Source: a virus. From it: a DNA stretch of 36,378 nt. The notes under the pieces were generated by a model. That model was not told where the DNA came from. It made no database searches and saw nothing but the letters and a program-made list of their open reading frames with translations. Shown one piece after another: positions 11,001 to 18,316 of this stretch (position 1 is its first letter; every line of letters begins with the position of its first letter). The stretch is from IMG/VR virus record IMGVR_UViG_3300035162_003726, positions 1 to 36,378 of that record. One strand, given 5' to 3'. The translations under genes and the position numbers were made by a program.

Positions 11001-12913
11001 GTGTAGGAATTAAAGTTGATGGATCTATCCACAACGGTGGTAACGATAGTATTGTTGCTAACGACTTTACACAAGTACTAAGTGACGGTATTGGTGCATG
11101 GGTTACTAACTTAGGAAGAGCAGAACTTGTTTCGGTATTCTCTTACTACGCACACATTGGTTACCTAGCAGAAAATGGTGGCAAAGTACGTGCTACTAAC
11201 GGTAACTGTTCGTACGGTGACAGAGGCGCAGTATCAGAATTTATTGACGTTACTGAAGTTCCTATTACAGGTGGTGTACAAAACAGAAAACTTGAAGCAC
11301 AAATTGGACGTGGTCTTACTGACGGTAGTAAAGTTATTAACTTAGAATACACTAATGCAGGTAATAACTATTCATCAGGTACATACACAATTAGTGGTGA
11401 CGGTTATGGCGCAGTAGTAAACGCGGCTGTTGTAAGAAACGGTGGTGTATTTGAAGTTAGACTACGCAATCCAGAAGACGGATCATCATATAACGCCTCA
11501 GATACTAACAACGATGGATTGTTTAATGACATTGACTCAGTTGGTGGACGTGGATATAGTTCAAGTGCTAACACAGCACAGGCAGGTAATGCAACTAGTA
11601 TTACAATATCAAACACTGAGACAGCAAACAATACAAAATACGTTGGTATGAGAATTGTTATTACAGCAGGTACAGGTGCAGGACAGTATGGATTTATTAG
11701 TGCATACAATTCGGGTACTAAAGTTGCTAGTATTGCTAAAGAATCAGATAACAGTGCAGGGTGGCAGACATGGCATCCGGATAACGCAGTTGCTTCAACA
11801 CTAGATGCTACAACAGCATATAGCATTGAGCCAAGAGTTCAAGTTGTTGAGATTGCTGGTGGTAGTGGTAGTGGTGCATTTGTAAGAGCAGAAGTATCAA
11901 CAGGCAGAATTACACAGTTTTATATCGTTAAGCCAGGATCAGGCTATAACTTAACTAGTCCTCCAACACTAACAATTACTGACCCAAGCGAAACTACTGA
12001 AGTTCCGTGGCAGGTTAGAGTTGGTAACGGTGTACTAGATCAGCCAACGTGGACTGCAAGAGGTACTGACTTTGAAACAGCTAGTGCAACAGTCGACGGT
12101 GACGGTTATGCAGACATTTATCAATCAGCACAGTATGTTAATGCTTATGGATTAACAGATCAGCCAGTTGAAGGATCCAACATACAATTTGATAATGATG
12201 ACAGATTCTTTAAAATTGTGTTTGTTAGAGAAGTAGTAGGTAGTGCTGGAAACTACAGTGCTAACTTACAAATATCTCCAGATACAGGGATTGAAACAGC
12301 ACCTGAGCATGGAACAAACATTACTATTAGAAGAAGATTTAGTCAATGTCGTTTAACTGGACACGATTTCTTAGACATTGGTACAGGTAACTTAGCAAAT
12401 ACTAATTATCCTGGTACACCAACAGTTGCTAATGACCCGAAAGACGAAGTTACAGAATCAGGTGGAGGACGAGTGTTCTACACAAGTACTGACCAAGATG
12501 GTAACTTTAGAGTTGGTGGCTTGTTCAACGTTGAGCAGTCAACAGGCTCTGCGAGCTTAAATACAAGTGCATTTAGTTTGGCAGGTCTACAAGAGTTGTC
12601 ACTGGGTGCAGTAGGCTTAGGACAAGGCGGCGCTGTTATTAATGAATTTAGTACTGATGGAACATTTAGTGCTAACTCAGATAATGTAGTTCCAACACAG
12701 AGAGCAATTATTACTTACATCAACTCACAAATTGGTGGAGGCAGTAGTTCTCTAAACGTTAACGCAGTTACAGCAGGTAAAATAAACATTACGGGTAATA
12801 CAATTAGTACAACCGATAATAGTCCAATTACTGTAACTACGGGAATGAACTTTAATGGCGGTGTAAGTGGAAGTCCAGTTGCATTTGCTTACTTTTTAAC
12901 AAGTAAATCATAA
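8054..12913 (+). CDS. Giant multidomain virion/tail-fibre protein, paralogue of the preceding gene
   Basis: This 1619-residue protein is built on the same plan as the upstream 1857-residue protein. The first residues are nearly identical (MAEFKLGRIRF against MAEFKLSRIRF). Eight CBM-like modules follow (residues about 13-437), then a beta-helix entry motif (YYVANNGANN) and shared motifs NDFTQVLSDGIG, AHIGYLAENGG, CRLTGHDFLDIGTGN and a C-terminal QDGNFRVGGLF. It differs by lacking the Asp-box domain and the FTC..HTYPR repeats. It carries two predicted helical insertions instead, at about 9612-10140 and 10300-10760. The second contains C..DV..YIDAFILDL, a helical module seen in marine phage structural proteins and also near the N-terminus of the 1980-residue protein. 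Host-surface or polysaccharide binding is inferred from the CBM-like modules. No catalytic residues were identified. Confidence 0.8.
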   Translation: MAEFKLGRIRFIWKDTWTTTAAYLKDDVIRYGGRTYVCIKGHTADANFYTDAAHWNLFSDGTKWQSDWSGATFYKINDIVRYGGIIYICNSGHTAQATLEADQSKWDQFATSIDWKDNWVATTVYKANDLVKYGGNIYLCNTGHTAAASNALGLEADILKWDLFSEGQDWKQNWAISTRYKINDIIKYGGTLYVCNTGHTSNAALASGLEADQSKWDYLNKGFDYKGEWTNQTRYKVNDVVMFGATLYIATAHHTSVVTNDNSQLGTLQADIANWEIFVPGMEFENSWNPYERYQPGDFVTYGGNQYVANDNVYGENPASSAKYDLVTSGFNIRGEWGDDSSNQDYRIGDVVRLGGYTYVAIADNAAQRPPNSTYWARLNQGIEWKNAWGTSTLYDAGDAVREGLISYVCILAHTSASGNKPSADTDGTYWNTLASGAEESALTTEGDILYQSGSGPSRLPIGTEGQVLSVSAGGLPEWKDFGSTPDVYYVANNGANNAYPINGGTLDRPWKSIRYACEEIEKGPKKPSSVSLLEENRMFIALETAKWAKRQIVTQVSPFFIGFAFSEAKFQRLAGFVIDAIILDMKKGGNVNIRRVAQTFKDNQTPDWFATGAETQNVAALVFVLDLAEDVINSATPPADYQDLDSVASGDRTFQIKDATRAPETDSLTELTAAIAIAKSAISLGAGYTLPKEHIPHKVVFVKTGTYTEVLPIRVPERVAIVGDELRSTRVEPAGSVTAAGDATYSLAGVLHMKSILDDISEGTAITRQTGNTLTQNVTKPHGTSATSTILTDLAQELYDQIDYQINGASGDSSAPAFRGNNGIVDDQDKYATVRKLLLNKDFIARDVTKYITVEYPSYSFSVTACEADVKHYIDAFILDLVHSVQEGSNYFTLMAGLYYGNSVNGSTLENMYLLRDGTGIRNQTLGGLNGTLGSANAYGTKRPTAGAYASLDPGWGPDDDRVWITARSPYVQGVTNFGTGCVGIKVDGSIHNGGNDSIVANDFTQVLSDGIGAWVTNLGRAELVSVFSYYAHIGYLAENGGKVRATNGNCSYGDRGAVSEFIDVTEVPITGGVQNRKLEAQIGRGLTDGSKVINLEYTNAGNNYSSGTYTISGDGYGAVVNAAVVRNGGVFEVRLRNPEDGSSYNASDTNNDGLFNDIDSVGGRGYSSSANTAQAGNATSITISNTETANNTKYVGMRIVITAGTGAGQYGFISAYNSGTKVASIAKESDNSAGWQTWHPDNAVASTLDATTAYSIEPRVQVVEIAGGSGSGAFVRAEVSTGRITQFYIVKPGSGYNLTSPPTLTITDPSETTEVPWQVRVGNGVLDQPTWTARGTDFETASATVDGDGYADIYQSAQYVNAYGLTDQPVEGSNIQFDNDDRFFKIVFVREVVGSAGNYSANLQISPDTGIETAPEHGTNITIRRRFSQCRLTGHDFLDIGTGNLANTNYPGTPTVANDPKDEVTESGGGRVFYTSTDQDGNFRVGGLFNVEQSTGSASLNTSAFSLAGLQELSLGAVGLGQGGAVINEFSTDGTFSANSDNVVPTQRAIITYINSQIGGGSSSLNVNAVTAGKINITGNTISTTDNSPITVTTGMNFNGGVSGSPVAFAYFLTSKS
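8090..9364 (+). repeat. Eight tandem CBM5/12-like modules (protein-level repeat)
   Basis: Units repeat W...Y..nDiVkYGG..Y.CntGHTa......W. Units 2-4 are the most regular. Units 6 and 7 lack the GHT motif, and unit 8 regains an AHTS. The number and order of units match the upstream paralogue. Confidence 0.75.
11054..11094 (+). repeat. 41-bp direct repeat, copy 2
   Basis: Identical to 5273-5313, in the corresponding beta-helix motif of the paralogous gene. Confidence 0.8.
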
Positions 12914-12915
12914 TG

Positions 12916-12923
12916 GCTAAATA
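12916..12923 (+). promoter_or_regulatory. Possible late promoter motif, diverged (GCTAAATA)
   Basis: CTAAATAC lies 21 nt before the ATG at 12945. It keeps the TAAATAC seen in other late-promoter-like sites here but has C in place of A at the second position, so it is weaker evidence than the others. Confidence 0.35.
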
Positions 12924-12944
12924 CTAACATAGGAGCATAGAAAA

Positions 12945-13271
12945 ATGGCATCAGGAATATTAGGATCAGGCGATCTAACAGCAAACACAAACACTACCGT
13001 TTACACGGTACCAGCTGATACGTATAGTGTTATCTCAGTGAACTTCTGTAATAGAAGTTCGAGTACGGCAAACTGTAGGTTATCAATTGGAACTGGAGAC
13101 ACTCCAGGAGCATCTGATTATCTAGAGTATGATATATCAGTAGGACCAAACGGTGTACTAGAACGTACAGGCATTGTACTTGATACATCTAAGAAAGTTG
13201 TAGTAAGAGCAAGCGTGGCATCTGTAACAGCGATGGTTATGGGTATAGAAACAGCCGTGCCAACGGCGTAA
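12945..13271 (+). CDS. Small virion-associated protein of unknown function
   Basis: This 108-residue, predicted all-beta protein contains a pattern (TTVYTVPADTYSVISV, then C..SSSTANCRLSIG) typical of small accessory virion proteins. It resembles in layout the 109-residue protein at 1735-2064. It has two cysteines, and no signal peptide or membrane segment is seen. An AGGAGC ribosome-binding site precedes the ATG. It sits between the second giant fibre protein and another fibre-like gene, so a structural role is inferred; no family is named. Confidence 0.65.
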   Translation: MASGILGSGDLTANTNTTVYTVPADTYSVISVNFCNRSSSTANCRLSIGTGDTPGASDYLEYDISVGPNGVLERTGIVLDTSKKVVVRASVASVTAMVMGIETAVPTA

Positions 13272-13290
13272 TTTAGGATAGGAAAAAACA

Positions 13291-13740
13291 ATGGGTAGAA
13301 GAATTTCAGTAGGTTCACCAGGTTTAACTGTCCCTTTTGGAACTACAGCACAAAGAGTTACAGATGCTGGCAATGGCGCAATCCGCTTTAATACTGAGTT
13401 AAATAACTTAGAATTATATAACGGTACTGCTTGGCTTCCAGTAGGGGTATTAAATGGTGTAACAGTTACAACAACATTTACGGCGCAGTCAGGACAACAA
13501 CTGTTCTGTGACACTAACGGCGGCGGCTTTACTGTCACGTTACCAGGGTCACCGGCAGTGGGGGACATTATTAGATTCTTTGATCTAAGAAAAACGTTTG
13601 ATTCTAATAACTTAACATTAGGACGCAACGGCAGACTTATTCAAGGCGATGCCGCAAATCTTACAATTAATACAGAAGGCGCGGCATTTGATATCGTGTA
13701 TTCGGGTAATAGTTATGGATGGCGAATCTTCACTGTATAA
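13291..13740 (+). CDS. Short tail-fibre-like protein
   Basis: This 149-residue protein begins with the fibre module LTVPFGTTAQRV followed by AIRFNT...LELYNGTAWLPVG, the same module present twice in the first gene. The rest (LPGSPAVGDIIRFFDL, then NLTLGRNGRLIQG and ending GWRIFTV) matches the small C-terminal domain often found in phage fibre or collar proteins. There is no enzymatic motif. The ATG is preceded by AGGATAGGA. It is probably a fibre tip or accessory fibre component; the exact position is not determinable. Confidence 0.7.
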   Translation: MGRRISVGSPGLTVPFGTTAQRVTDAGNGAIRFNTELNNLELYNGTAWLPVGVLNGVTVTTTFTAQSGQQLFCDTNGGGFTVTLPGSPAVGDIIRFFDLRKTFDSNNLTLGRNGRLIQGDAANLTINTEGAAFDIVYSGNSYGWRIFTV

Positions 13741-13773
13741 GAACTGTGCAAGAAATATTTAAAGGAACTATTA

Positions 13774-14613
13774 ATGGCTACATATAGCAGTTATAAAAAA
13801 ATTACATCAGCAGGTATACCAGATGGGTCCATTACTAGAGACAAACTTGCACCTGGTGCAGGAGCGTGTCGTAAAACTCAATGGGTATATAATGCACGTG
13901 GCATGCAATGTCATATGTGTGCAAGAACCAGTGGCTGTTGTGAACAAGCGAATGGTAAATGTTGCTATTGGTGTGTTCCTGACAATGTTTATAAAGTAAC
14001 ATTTGAAATTTGGAGTGGTGGTGGTGGTGGCCCAGGTCATACATGCTGTAACTGTTGTTCGTTCGCCATTGGCGGCGCAGGCGGCAATTTCGCTACTAAA
14101 ACAATTAATACTAACCCAGGGTGTCAATATAGTGTATGCGCTGGTGGTTCATGGCCGTGTGGTAAGTCACATACTTGTAGTGCAGGTATGGGATGTAAAT
14201 CATATATTAATGGACACAATCTAAGTAACTTCTGCGCTACTGGTGCATGTGGTGGTTGGATGTGTAATGGCGATGCTTGGGGACAAAGACATGCCACAAG
14301 CGATTGTGCAAACTGTAATATATGCGGCATATTTGGAGCTGACTTTGGAATGATGGGCGGCATGGGCATGAAAGCTGGTACAACAACATGTAGATGTCAC
14401 GGACAAACTAGTTTCTCAGGAGTTGCGGCAGGTATTGGAACAATGGGTGGAACAGCTACTAACGAAGCTTGGTGCGCATGTGGGTGCCACATTAATTGGC
14501 CATCAGGCGGTGGTCAACCAGGAACATCTAGTTATTGTGGAAACTGGGCAAAATGTTGTGCTGGTGGATCAGGTCAAGGCGGATCAGGTTTAGTGAAGAT
14601 TACATTTGTATAA
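13774..14613 (+). CDS. Cysteine/glycine-rich fibre-tip-like protein, tandem paralogue A
   Basis: This 279-residue protein has 31 cysteines (about 11%). The N-terminus (residues 1-30, with DGSITRDKLAPGAG) resembles a fibre attachment segment. It is followed by VYNARGM, a Cys cluster (CCEQANGKCCYWCVP), then FEIWSGGGGGPGHTCC and GGAGG...PGCQYSVCAGG. The last two are the layout of the glycine-rich domain of phage adhesins, with cysteine in many places. CxxC and CC pairs (CCNCC, CANCNIC, CACGC) suggest disulfides or metal sites. It ends SGQGGSGLVKITFV. There is no signal peptide. Two further copies follow directly. A receptor-binding tip is inferred from the poly-glycine architecture and the neighbouring fibre genes. 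Confidence 0.75.
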   Translation: MATYSSYKKITSAGIPDGSITRDKLAPGAGACRKTQWVYNARGMQCHMCARTSGCCEQANGKCCYWCVPDNVYKVTFEIWSGGGGGPGHTCCNCCSFAIGGAGGNFATKTINTNPGCQYSVCAGGSWPCGKSHTCSAGMGCKSYINGHNLSNFCATGACGGWMCNGDAWGQRHATSDCANCNICGIFGADFGMMGGMGMKAGTTTCRCHGQTSFSGVAAGIGTMGGTATNEAWCACGCHINWPSGGGQPGTSSYCGNWAKCCAGGSGQGGSGLVKITFV

Positions 14614-14628
14614 GGTAAGGAAATAATA

Positions 14629-15465
14629 ATGGCAACATACGCAAGTTATAAGACACTAACAGCAGATAATTTCGACAGTAACAGTATTACTGCCGAAAAA
14701 CTAGGTGCTAGTGCCGGAAATAAGTACAGCACACAGTGGGTATATAATGCACGTGGCATGGCATGTCATGCGTGTGCTGACGCAGGTGATTGTTGTGAAC
14801 AAGCAAACGGCAAATGTTGTTATTGGTGCGTTCCGGCAGGAGCATCAAAAGTAATTTTTGAAATTTGGAGCGGTGGCGGTTCAGGATCAGGTGCGACATG
14901 TTGTAACAACTGTATGCACACAGCAGGCGGCGCAGGCGGAAACTATGCTGTTAAATCAATTAGTACGTGCCCGGGATGCCAATATAGTGTGTGTGCCGGC
15001 GGAACATGGCCGTGTTCAAAGGTACATACATGTGGTCCAGGTATGGGTTGTAAGAGTTATATTAATGGACATAACCTAAGTAACTTCTGTACTACAGGTG
15101 CATGTGGTGGTTGGATGTGTAATGGCGATGCGCACGGACCAAGACATACACAATCATGTGCAAACTGTTTAATTTGCGGCATATTTGGAGCAGACTTTGG
15201 AATTATGGGATCAACTGGCGTCAAAGGTGGTCAAGGACAATGCCAATGTAAATCAGCAGACTGGCAACAATCAGGAGCGGCACCCTTTGTAGCTAAACGT
15301 ACAGCAGGCTCAAACGCAGAAGCGTGGTGCAACTGTGCATGTTATGTTAACTGGCCAGCAGGTGGTGGACAATCAGCACAGAGTTCATATTGTGGAAACT
15401 GGGCAAAATGTTGTGCGGCTGGAAATATGGGTGGATCAGGAATGGTCAAAATAACATTCGCTTAA
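14629..15465 (+). CDS. Cysteine/glycine-rich fibre-tip-like protein, tandem paralogue B
   Basis: This 278-residue protein has 30 cysteines and the same architecture as paralogue A: N-terminal segment ending SITAEKLGASAG, VYNARGMACHAC, CCEQANGKCCYWCVP, a glycine-rich core (WSGGGSGSGATCC, GGAGGNY, QYSVCAGG), GIFGADFG and a terminal GGSGMVKITFA. It is the most divergent of the three. Its core reads GSGSG where A and C have GGGPG, its segment around residues 195-235 (QCQCKSADWQQSG) is unlike the others, and its AGNMGGSG end lacks the GSGQ of A and C. A ribosome-binding site (AAGGAAAT) precedes the ATG. Confidence 0.75.
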   Translation: MATYASYKTLTADNFDSNSITAEKLGASAGNKYSTQWVYNARGMACHACADAGDCCEQANGKCCYWCVPAGASKVIFEIWSGGGSGSGATCCNNCMHTAGGAGGNYAVKSISTCPGCQYSVCAGGTWPCSKVHTCGPGMGCKSYINGHNLSNFCTTGACGGWMCNGDAHGPRHTQSCANCLICGIFGADFGIMGSTGVKGGQGQCQCKSADWQQSGAAPFVAKRTAGSNAEAWCNCACYVNWPAGGGQSAQSSYCGNWAKCCAAGNMGGSGMVKITFA

Positions 15466-15480
15466 AAGGAAAGAGAACAA

Positions 15481-16320
15481 ATGGCAACATATGCAAGTTA
15501 TAAAAAAGTAGCAACAGACAGTATTGTAAATGGTACAGTAACTAGTGATGATATTGCACACGGAAATGGCAATAACCTAGGAGTACAATGGATCTACAAT
15601 GCACGTGGCATGCAATGTCATCAGTGTGCTAGACAATCAGGTTGTTGTGAACAAGCAAATGGTAAATGTTGTTATTGGTGTGTACCAGATGGTGCAAGTA
15701 CAGTAACATTTGAAGTTTGGAGTGGCGGTGGCGGTGGCCCAGGTCATACATGCTGTAACTGTTGTTCGTTTACTATTGGTGGTGCTGGTGGAAACTACGG
15801 TTCAAAGACAATTAATACAAGTCCAGGATGCCAATACAGTGTATGCGCCGGTGGTTCATGGCCATGTGGTAAGTCACACACTTGTGGTGCAGGTATGGGT
15901 TGTAAAAGTTATGTAAACGGATATAACTTATCGAATTTTTGTACAGTAGGCGGCTGTGGTGGTTGGATGTGTAATGGAGACGCATGGGGTCCAAGGCACA
16001 CTCATTTTAGCTGTGAAAACTGTAATATATGTGGAATTTTTGGCGCTGATTTTGGTGCAATGGGATCAACAGGATGGATTCACGGACACGGTAACTGTCA
16101 CTGTAACTATCCATTTTCGGGTTCAGGTTCACCGCCAAAGATCGGAAAAATGTCAACTAGTGCTACTAACGAAGCATGGTGTAACTGTGGATGCCATATT
16201 GAATGGCCATCAGGTGGCGGCATGCCAGGCGTTAGTTCATATTGTGGAAACTGGGCAAAATGTTGTGCAGGTGGATCAGGCCAGGGTGGTTCGGGTGTTG
16301 TTCGAATAACCTTTATGTAA
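15481..16320 (+). CDS. Cysteine/glycine-rich fibre-tip-like protein, tandem paralogue C
   Basis: This 279-residue protein has 30 cysteines and is closer to A than to B (WSGGGGGPGHTCCNCC is shared with A). The variable segment near residues 195-235 contains a His-rich GWIHGHGNCHCNY, which adds candidate metal ligands. The N-terminus (TVTSDDIAHGNGNN) differs from both siblings. It ends GSGQGGSGVVRITFM. It is followed, after a late-promoter motif, by a gene with a tail-assembly-chaperone-like C-terminus, which supports a fibre role for the array. Confidence 0.75.
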   Translation: MATYASYKKVATDSIVNGTVTSDDIAHGNGNNLGVQWIYNARGMQCHQCARQSGCCEQANGKCCYWCVPDGASTVTFEVWSGGGGGPGHTCCNCCSFTIGGAGGNYGSKTINTSPGCQYSVCAGGSWPCGKSHTCGAGMGCKSYVNGYNLSNFCTVGGCGGWMCNGDAWGPRHTHFSCENCNICGIFGADFGAMGSTGWIHGHGNCHCNYPFSGSGSPPKIGKMSTSATNEAWCNCGCHIEWPSGGGMPGVSSYCGNWAKCCAGGSGQGGSGVVRITFM

Positions 16321-16322
16321 AT

Positions 16323-16330
16323 GATAAATA
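16323..16330 (+). promoter_or_regulatory. T4-like late promoter motif (GATAAATA)
   Basis: The NATAAATA core lies 19 nt before the ATG at 16350, with a TAGGAG ribosome-binding site at 16335-16340 in between. Confidence 0.6.
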
Positions 16331-16349
16331 GTTTTAGGAGCTGAATAAA

Positions 16350-17138
16350 ATGAGAATAATTAGTCAAGATTTTACTTACCCAATATGGGATGAGTGGAGA
16401 ACAAATAGTTTTACGCAAGGGCGTACTGGCACCTTTACATATGATGGTCCAGAATTTTTAACTTTTGAAGTACAAAATGATCCATCGACAGATGACTATG
16501 GAAAAGAATCAGGATGGTGCCTGTGGCGCAAGAATGATTTAGAAAGACCTGCTGGCGCTGATATCATGAGAGTAACAGTTGATTGCAAAGCCAATCCGTT
16601 ACTATGCGAAATTGGTAACGACACCGGCAAAGAATCAGGTGTCCAAATGCGGCGCGAAAGAGAATGGGAAGTTCTTTGGGACGCACCAGACGGATATCAA
16701 GACGTTGAATACACATCTAATATAGAACCAAGAGATGTCTATGACGAATGGAACATTACATGGGACTTTACAACTAATGAATTTGTATTAGGAGTTCATG
16801 ATTGGGCGGCAACAGGCGCAAACATGAATCTTACATGGGAAGAAGTTAGAGATGTAAGAGACGACGAATTACACGCTACTGATGCGAAAGTTGGTCAAAC
16901 AGATGCACCAGATTCGATACAACAAGTTTGGTTAGATTACAGACAGAGATTACGTGATCATCCAGCAGTTATGACTGCACGTGGATACGAACCGTGGCAA
17001 GCAGTTATGATGTTTCCAGTAGTACCAAAGGATATGAGAGACCCAAGTCCATCAAGTGATCCAGCAGATCCTTACAGAGATGGCGCATTTGCTGTTGATG
17101 TTGCAGTTGCAGGTCAAAAAGCCGCTGGTAAGAAATAG
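16350..17138 (+). CDS. Protein with tail-fibre assembly chaperone-like C-terminus
   Basis: This is a 262-residue protein. The C-terminal part from about residue 190 (VWLDYRQRLRDHPAV, then EPWQAVMMFPVVP) matches the pattern W..YRq.LRDlP...W.....P of the phage tail-assembly-chaperone family (Phage_tail_APC type). The first about 160 residues are Trp- and Asp-rich, predicted beta, and not recognised; they may be a structural domain or bind the client fibre. It lies directly after the three cysteine-rich fibre-tip-like genes, which are possible clients. The ATG is set by TAGGAG 9 nt upstream. A strong terminator follows. Confidence 0.65.
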   Translation: MRIISQDFTYPIWDEWRTNSFTQGRTGTFTYDGPEFLTFEVQNDPSTDDYGKESGWCLWRKNDLERPAGADIMRVTVDCKANPLLCEIGNDTGKESGVQMRREREWEVLWDAPDGYQDVEYTSNIEPRDVYDEWNITWDFTTNEFVLGVHDWAATGANMNLTWEEVRDVRDDELHATDAKVGQTDAPDSIQQVWLDYRQRLRDHPAVMTARGYEPWQAVMMFPVVPKDMRDPSPSSDPADPYRDGAFAVDVAVAGQKAAGKK

Positions 17139-17158
17139 TTCTTTTTAAATAAAATTAT

Positions 17159-17194
17159 AATCCCTGTATATTAGTTTATGCAGGGATTTTTTTT
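17159..17194 (+). terminator. Rho-independent terminator
   Basis: AATCCCTG at 17159-17166 pairs with CAGGGATT at 17181-17188 around a 14-nt loop, followed by a run of T up to 17194. It closes the fibre transcription unit and separates it from the sugar-modification operon. Confidence 0.85.
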
Positions 17195-17227
17195 GAACCA
17201 CGTTTACTGTCAGCAATCTATTCTCCC

Positions 17228-17235
17228 AATAAATA
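17228..17235 (+). promoter_or_regulatory. T4-like late promoter motif (AATAAATA)
   Basis: This NATAAATA core lies between the terminator at 17159-17194 and the first gene of the nine-gene modification operon, 22 nt before its start. It suggests the operon is transcribed late, with the structural genes. Confidence 0.55.
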
Positions 17236-17246
17236 TTTCTATACAC

Positions 17247-17253
17247 AGGAGAG
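17247..17253 (+). promoter_or_regulatory. Strong Shine-Dalgarno that sets a TTG start
   Basis: AGGAGAG lies 4 nt upstream of TTG at 17258. No in-frame ATG occurs nearby, and the N-terminal GT9-like motif begins within the first 20 codons, so the TTG is the likely start. Confidence 0.7.
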
Positions 17254-17257
17254 AACC

Positions 17258-18316
17258 TTGACACGCAAAAAAGCATATTTTATAAACGGTGGCGCCGGCA
17301 GAGTAGTTGCATCTATTCCTGCATTTGAAAAGTTATACGAAACAGACAAAGATTTTATTATTGTTTGTGAAGGAGGAATGGATTTTTATAAAGGACATCC
17401 TGTATTACACGAACTAGCATACGACAATTGGCATAAAAACTTGTTTAAAGATTACATTAAAGACAGGGATTGCTTCTCACCAGAACCATATAGAGTTTGG
17501 GAATACTATAATCAAAAATGTAGTTTAGCACAGGCATTTGATATTGCAATTAATAACGAAGGCCTTAGAGAGTTAACAGACCCAACAATACATATGAACA
17601 AGCAAGAAATGGTGCAAGGCTTTAAAGTCATTGAAGAAATTAAAGCAATGACTAAAAAAGACAAAGTTGTAGTATTCCAACCATTTGGTAGAACCGCAGA
17701 GAACATGGGAGACTTTGTAATTGATAGCACTTCTAGAAGTTTCCACCTCAACGATGTAATTCGTATTTGTAAAGACTTACGTGATGATTATGCTGTTGTT
17801 GTAATGAGCGAATTTCCAATTACAATCGAAGAAACTCCGACAGTGCCGATTGCAATTCCACAAATTAGTGATGTAAGAGTTTGGTCTAGCATTATTCAAA
17901 TTGCAGATCATTTTATTGGGTGCGATAGTTTAGGACAACATATGGCAAAAGCACTCGGTACTACGTGTACAAGTGTTATTGGCAGTACTTACCCTATTAA
18001 TATTTCATATCCTGATAGTCCAGACTTTGACATTGTTGATTTAGGTGAGGGTAGACGCAAGTTTAGTCCTATTAGACTTACAATGGAAGATGCAGTTGAA
18101 CGATTTAACGATGAAGTAATGGAATTAAACGATGAAAGTTTTAAGAAGATTATTACAAGTGTTCGCAAACGTTTAGGCAAGCCAAGATCATATACTGGTA
18201 ACTATGTTGCACAGCAACAAGAAGGTGAAGTTTGTCCTACACACGGAGTTGTCCATTCAAATGGTGTAACACACGGCTCTCAATCAGCACAAATTTTAGG
18301 CAGGACCGGAAAATAA
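17258..18316 (+). CDS. GT9 (heptosyltransferase)-like glycosyltransferase
   Basis: This 352-residue protein resembles ADP-heptose:LPS heptosyltransferases (glycosyltransferase family 9). The N-terminus has FINGGAGRVVASIPAFEKL, matching the G.GD.l...P....l motif. The C-terminal Rossmann half has HFIGCDSLGQHMAKALG from residue 218, then a GSTYP motif, where the sugar-nucleotide-binding H.IG.DsG..H.AaAlG.p...lfG.T.P is expected. The GT9 family transfers L-glycero-D-manno-heptose from ADP-heptose. Here the presence of GmhB, HldE and HldD genes supports heptose as donor, but the acceptor is unknown. An unusual C-terminal tail after about residue 310 contains C326, H329, H333 and H339. The start is TTG with a strong ribosome-binding site. 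The next gene starts immediately after the stop. Confidence is good for the fold, moderate for the sugar. Confidence 0.65.
   Translation: MTRKKAYFINGGAGRVVASIPAFEKLYETDKDFIIVCEGGMDFYKGHPVLHELAYDNWHKNLFKDYIKDRDCFSPEPYRVWEYYNQKCSLAQAFDIAINNEGLRELTDPTIHMNKQEMVQGFKVIEEIKAMTKKDKVVVFQPFGRTAENMGDFVIDSTSRSFHLNDVIRICKDLRDDYAVVVMSEFPITIEETPTVPIAIPQISDVRVWSSIIQIADHFIGCDSLGQHMAKALGTTCTSVIGSTYPINISYPDSPDFDIVDLGEGRRKFSPIRLTMEDAVERFNDEVMELNDESFKKIITSVRKRLGKPRSYTGNYVAQQQEGEVCPTHGVVHSNGVTHGSQSAQILGRTGK

Larger units (their letters stand above)
13774..16320 (+). repeat. Tandem triplicate of cysteine-rich adhesin-like genes
   Basis: Three head-to-tail genes of 279, 278 and 279 codons are separated by only 15 nt each. 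Long stretches are nearly identical at protein level (for example GIFGADFG, GGWMCNGDA, YCGNWAKCC). The differences concentrate in the first 45 residues and in about residues 195-235. This is a clear recent gene duplication array. Confidence 0.9.

Noticed and set aside
15956-16309. 117-codon plus-strand open frame inside paralogue C
   Set aside because: It overlaps a clearly coding, conserved frame; equivalent shadow frames in the siblings are interrupted.
13774-16320. Diversity-generating retroelement acting on the variable patches of the cysteine-rich paralogues
   Set aside because: No reverse transcriptase, template repeat or adenine-biased variation was seen in the window; tandem duplication and divergence explain the data.
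17139-17257. Small RNA or tRNA in the 119-nt gap
   Set aside because: The gap is fully explained by a terminator hairpin, a late-promoter motif and a ribosome-binding site; no tRNA-like cloverleaf is seen.
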